Of a stretch of 8,049 nucleotides of DNA, positions 4,963 through 8,049 are shown one piece after another. Every line of letters starts with the position of its first letter. Position 1 is the first letter of the stretch. Below the pieces are notes generated by a model that saw only the letters and a program-made list of their open reading frames with translations, did no database searches and was not told the origin of the DNA. Made by a program: the position numbers and the translations under genes. The DNA comes from Chloroflexota bacterium (GTDB taxonomy: Bacteria; Chloroflexota; Dehalococcoidia; Bin125). The DNA lies in NCBI GenBank assembly GCA_027296805.1, contig JAPUIR010000252.1, positions 1 to 8,049 of the forward strand, read 5' to 3'.

Positions 4963-6393
4963 GTGGAGCTGTACAACACGCTGACGCGGACCCAAGAGGA
5001 GTTCGCGCCCCAAGACGATCCGATCACGATGTACGTCTGCGGGATCACCCCGTACGACGACGCGCATCTGGGACACGCCATGAGCATCGTGATCTTCGAT
5101 GTGCTGCGGCGCTATCTGGAGTGGCGCGGCCGCTCCGTGCGCCTCGTCTACAACTTCACGGACATCGACGACAAGATGATCGCCCGGGCGAACCGCCTGG
5201 GGATCACCGTGGCGGACCTGGCGGACGAGCAGATCAACCGCTTCCAGCAGGAGTGGAGCGAGCTTGATATCCGGCCGGCGGATGCGCATCCCCGCGCCAC
5301 CGAAGAGATCCCGCAGATGCTCGAGATGATCGAGGGGCTAATCCAGAGCGAGATGGCCTACCCCTCGGGCGGCGACGTCTACTACCGCGTGCAGCGCCAG
5401 GAGGGCTACGGCAAGCTCTCCAATCGCTCCCTGGACGACATGATCGCGGGGGCCCGCACGGAGATCACGGACCAGAAAGAGCACCCCATGGACTTCGCGC
5501 TGTGGAAGGCCGCGAAGCCGGGGGAGCCCTCCTGGGAGAGCCCCTGGGGACCGGGACGGCCGGGCTGGCACATCGAATGCAGCGCCATGTCGTTGCGCTA
5601 CCTGGGCGAGCAGATCGATCTGCACGGTGGCGGCATGGATCTGATTTTCCCCCACCACGAGAACGAGATCGCACAGTCCGAGGCCTTCACGGGACGGGAG
5701 CCGTTCGTCCGCCACTGGGTGCACAACGCCATGATGCAACTCGGGACGGAGAAGATGTCGAAGTCGGTGGGGAACATCATCAGCCTGCGCCACGGCTTAG
5801 ACACCTACGGCCCAGATGCGCTCCGATTGTTCGTGCTGAACGGGCACTACCGCAGCCCCCTGACCTATTCGCATGAGGCGCTGGAAGCGGCCAAGAACGG
5901 CGCGGATCGACTCCTGGGCGCGATGGAGGCGGAGTTGGTCGCGGGCGACGGCGATCACGATGTCGAAACGCCGCGTCAGGCGTTCATCGCTGCGATGGAC
6001 GACGATCTGGGCGCACCGCAGGCGCTCGCCGTGCTGTACGGACTGGCGCGGGAGATCAACCGTAGCCGGGACGAAGGCAAGCCCGCGGGCGCCGCCCGCG
6101 AATTGCTGCGGGAGCTGGGTGGGGTGCTGGGGTTGCAGTTCGTGCCGCTGGAGAGTCAGACGGACGCCGCGCCCTTCATCGAGTTGTTGGTCGGCCTCCG
6201 TACGGAGCTGCGGGAGAAGCGGGAGTTCGCCTTGGCGGATGAGGTCCGCGACCGGCTGGCCGAGCTGGGCGTCACGCTAGAGGACAAGCGCGAAGGCACG
6301 AGCTGGCGTTCCGCCCCCCCGCCCTCGAAGGATGCCGCGACCCTGGAAGCGGACACGCCGCTCTCCAAAGTCGAAAGCACGCTGCGCTTCTGA
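4963..6393 (+). CDS. cysS: Cysteinyl-tRNA synthetase
   Basis: A class I aminoacyl-tRNA synthetase that charges tRNA-Cys with cysteine. It is 476 residues, normal length. The HIGH-type signature is HLGH (35-38) in MYVCGITPYDDAHLGHA. The KMSKS loop is at 264-268 (EKMSKSVGN). The zinc ligands are C26, C206 (GWHIECSAM), H231 and E235 (FPHHENEIAQS), with the family's spacing. 'NFTDIDDKMIARAN' (64-77) and the full C-terminal tRNA-binding part argue for CysS and not the mycothiol ligase MshC, although 'GITPYDxxHLGH' resembles MshC. The C-terminus runs about 27 residues past the usual 'EGTSWR' end and crosses a run of seven C (6314-6320). The start is GTG 4963, with AGGAGA at 4947-4952, 10 nt upstream. 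It lies 30 nt after cysE and is probably cotranscribed with it. No clear terminator follows. Confidence 0.96.
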   Translation: MELYNTLTRTQEEFAPQDDPITMYVCGITPYDDAHLGHAMSIVIFDVLRRYLEWRGRSVRLVYNFTDIDDKMIARANRLGITVADLADEQINRFQQEWSELDIRPADAHPRATEEIPQMLEMIEGLIQSEMAYPSGGDVYYRVQRQEGYGKLSNRSLDDMIAGARTEITDQKEHPMDFALWKAAKPGEPSWESPWGPGRPGWHIECSAMSLRYLGEQIDLHGGGMDLIFPHHENEIAQSEAFTGREPFVRHWVHNAMMQLGTEKMSKSVGNIISLRHGLDTYGPDALRLFVLNGHYRSPLTYSHEALEAAKNGADRLLGAMEAELVAGDGDHDVETPRQAFIAAMDDDLGAPQALAVLYGLAREINRSRDEGKPAGAARELLRELGGVLGLQFVPLESQTDAAPFIELLVGLRTELREKREFALADEVRDRLAELGVTLEDKREGTSWRSAPPPSKDAATLEADTPLSKVESTLRF

Positions 6394-6466
6394 GCGGGGC
6401 GGAGGGGCGAGGTGTGACCCACCGCGCATTCGGGTGAAACGTCAGTGAATCCAGGGGTTCGAGCGA

Positions 6467-6496
6467 TTGACCCGCTTTTCCCGGCGCTCATATACT
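6467..6496 (+). promoter_or_regulatory. Strong sigma70-type promoter of the tRNA-tuf unit
   Basis: TTGACC (-35, 6467-6472) and TATACT (-10, 6491-6496) each match five of six consensus bases, separated by 18 bp. This is the best promoter in the window, set in the 155-nt gap between cysS and the first tRNA. Transcription would start near 6503, giving a ~46-nt leader before tRNA-Thr. The position fits a promoter for the three tRNAs and tuf. The preceding 6394-6466 shows only very short inverted repeats and no intrinsic terminator. Confidence 0.75.
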
Positions 6497-6539
6497 GCTT
6501 GACAGATGCGCCCCGGAAGCGTGTCTTTTTTATTTGGCA

Positions 6540-6554
6540 TCGGGCCGGGCCCGA
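6540..6554 (+). promoter_or_regulatory. Pre-tRNA leader hairpin overlapping tRNA-Thr(UGU)
   Basis: TCGGGC (6540-6545) is perfectly complementary to GCCCGA (6549-6554), the first six bases of the mature tRNA, with only CGG between. This leader stem would compete with the normal acceptor stem at the RNase P cleavage region (6548/6549). The complementarity is seen; an effect on processing is inference. Confidence 0.4.
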
Positions 6555-6624
6555 GTGGCGCAAATGGAAGCGCAGCCGATTTGTAATCGGCAGGTTGGGG
6601 GTTCGAATCCCCCCTTGGGCTCCA
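6549..6624 (+). tRNA. tRNA-Thr, anticodon UGU
   Basis: A full 76-nt cloverleaf. Acceptor GCCCGAG (6549-6555) pairs with CTTGGGC (6614-6620, one G-U). The D stem is GCGC/GCGC, the anticodon stem GCCGA/TCGGC with loop TTTGTAA (anticodon TGT, 6582-6584, reading ACA), and the T stem GGGGG/CCCCC with loop TTCGAAT. The discriminator is T and CCA is encoded (6622-6624). It is the first RNA of the tRNA-tuf unit and is followed by a 26-nt spacer. Confidence 0.97.
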
Positions 6625-6650
6625 AACGCGCACGTACGTGAGATGCTCCG

Positions 6651-6736
6651 GCTGGGGTGGGTGAGTGGCTAATACCACCGGTCTGTAAAACCGGCGCCGA
6701 AAGGCTACGCAGGTTCGAATCCTGCCCCCAGCACCA
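6651..6736 (+). tRNA. tRNA-Tyr, anticodon GUA
   Basis: An 86-nt class II tRNA with the long variable arm expected for bacterial tRNA-Tyr. Acceptor GCTGGGG pairs with CCCCAGC (6726-6732). The anticodon stem is CCGGT/ACCGG with loop CTGTAAA (anticodon GTA, 6685-6687). The variable arm contains GCC-GAAA-GGC, and the T arm is GCAGG/CCTGC with loop TTCGAAT. The discriminator is A and CCA is encoded (6734-6736). It sits between the two threonine tRNAs, and the 38-nt spacer that follows holds no further tRNA. Confidence 0.97.
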
Positions 6737-6774
6737 ACGATTGTGGCCGAACCAACGAAGTGGAGATCGCACCC

Positions 6775-6850
6775 GCCCACATAGCTCAGTTGGTAGAGCG
6801 CGTTCTTGGTAAGAACGAGGTCTTCAGTTCAAATCTGAATGTGGGCTCCA
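6775..6850 (+). tRNA. tRNA-Thr, anticodon GGU
   Basis: A 76-nt cloverleaf. Acceptor GCCCACA pairs with TGTGGGC (6840-6846). The D stem is GCTC/GAGC, the anticodon stem CGTTC/GAACG with loop TTGGTAA (anticodon GGT, 6808-6810, reading ACC and ACU), and the T stem TTCAG/CTGAA with loop TTCAAAT. The discriminator is T and CCA is encoded. It ends 30 nt before the tuf start codon, so it must be cut from the tuf mRNA leader if cotranscribed. Confidence 0.97.
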
Positions 6851-6880
6851 GCCAGTTCCGTCCGAAGGAGTCGAGAGCCG

Positions 6881-8049
<1,169 letters not shown>

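Noticed and set aside
6411..6436. Short inverted repeats GGTG/CACC after cysS as a terminator
   Set aside because: Only four base pairs and no T-tract; not enough to call termination.
6499..6504. A second TTGACA that could be another -35 box
   Set aside because: No acceptable -10 lies 16-18 bp downstream, and the site overlaps the expected start of the stronger promoter at 6467-6496.
6631..6640. Perfect 10-bp palindrome CACGTACGTG between the first two tRNAs
   Set aside because: Several 10-bp palindromes are expected by chance in 8 kb and it gives only a very short stem.
6737..6774. Possible remnant of a tRNA-Gly between tRNA-Tyr and tRNA-Thr
   Set aside because: The 38-nt spacer has no acceptor, anticodon or T-arm sequence resembling a tRNA.

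Overview
The window is a high-GC bacterial chromosome segment made up almost entirely of housekeeping genes. No transposase, phage gene, CRISPR array or recognisable resistance or defence gene is visible. The best placement is Chloroflexota, perhaps near the Thermomicrobia. This is an inference, resting on recalled resemblance of the EF-Tu (for example the stretch around residues 50-120 and its [12 protein letters not shown] motif) and on the CysS 'GITPYDxAHLGH' signature. It has not been tested by a search.

Layout from left to right. (1) Positions 1-847, minus strand: the N-terminal 282 residues of a radical SAM protein of the TIGR03960 type, cut by the window edge just after its CxxxCxxC cluster motif. 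(2) Positions 1067-1747, plus strand: a small VTT/DedA-like membrane protein. (3) Positions 1748-1929: a gene-free stretch containing six successive hairpin-forming inverted repeats. (4) Positions 1930-6393: a compact plus-strand block yacL-like PIN/TRAM - ispD - ispF - cysE - cysS. This is the order known from the Bacillus yacL-yacM-yacN-gltX-cysE-cysS region, but without gltX. The first three genes are translationally coupled by GTGA overlaps. (5) Positions 6467-6880: a strong sigma70-like promoter followed by three tRNA genes, Thr(UGU), Tyr(GUA) and Thr(GGU), all with encoded CCA. (6) Positions 6881-8049: tuf, which lacks only about its last ten codons. The Thr-Tyr-Thr-tuf order matches E. 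coli thrU-tyrU-(glyT)-thrT-tufB with the glycine tRNA missing.

Functionally, ispD and ispF supply two steps of the MEP isoprenoid pathway. CysE makes O-acetylserine for cysteine synthesis and CysS charges tRNA-Cys. The tRNA-tuf unit feeds elongation. The window therefore joins cysteine supply, cysteine charging and translation elongation, in an arrangement that is old and widespread.

I did not find an obvious new system. The signals most worth a second look are the string of hairpins in front of the PIN/TRAM gene, two mutually exclusive hairpins in front of cysE, a pre-tRNA leader that can pair with the 5' half of the first tRNA's acceptor stem, and some unusual residues in EF-Tu, CysS and IspD.
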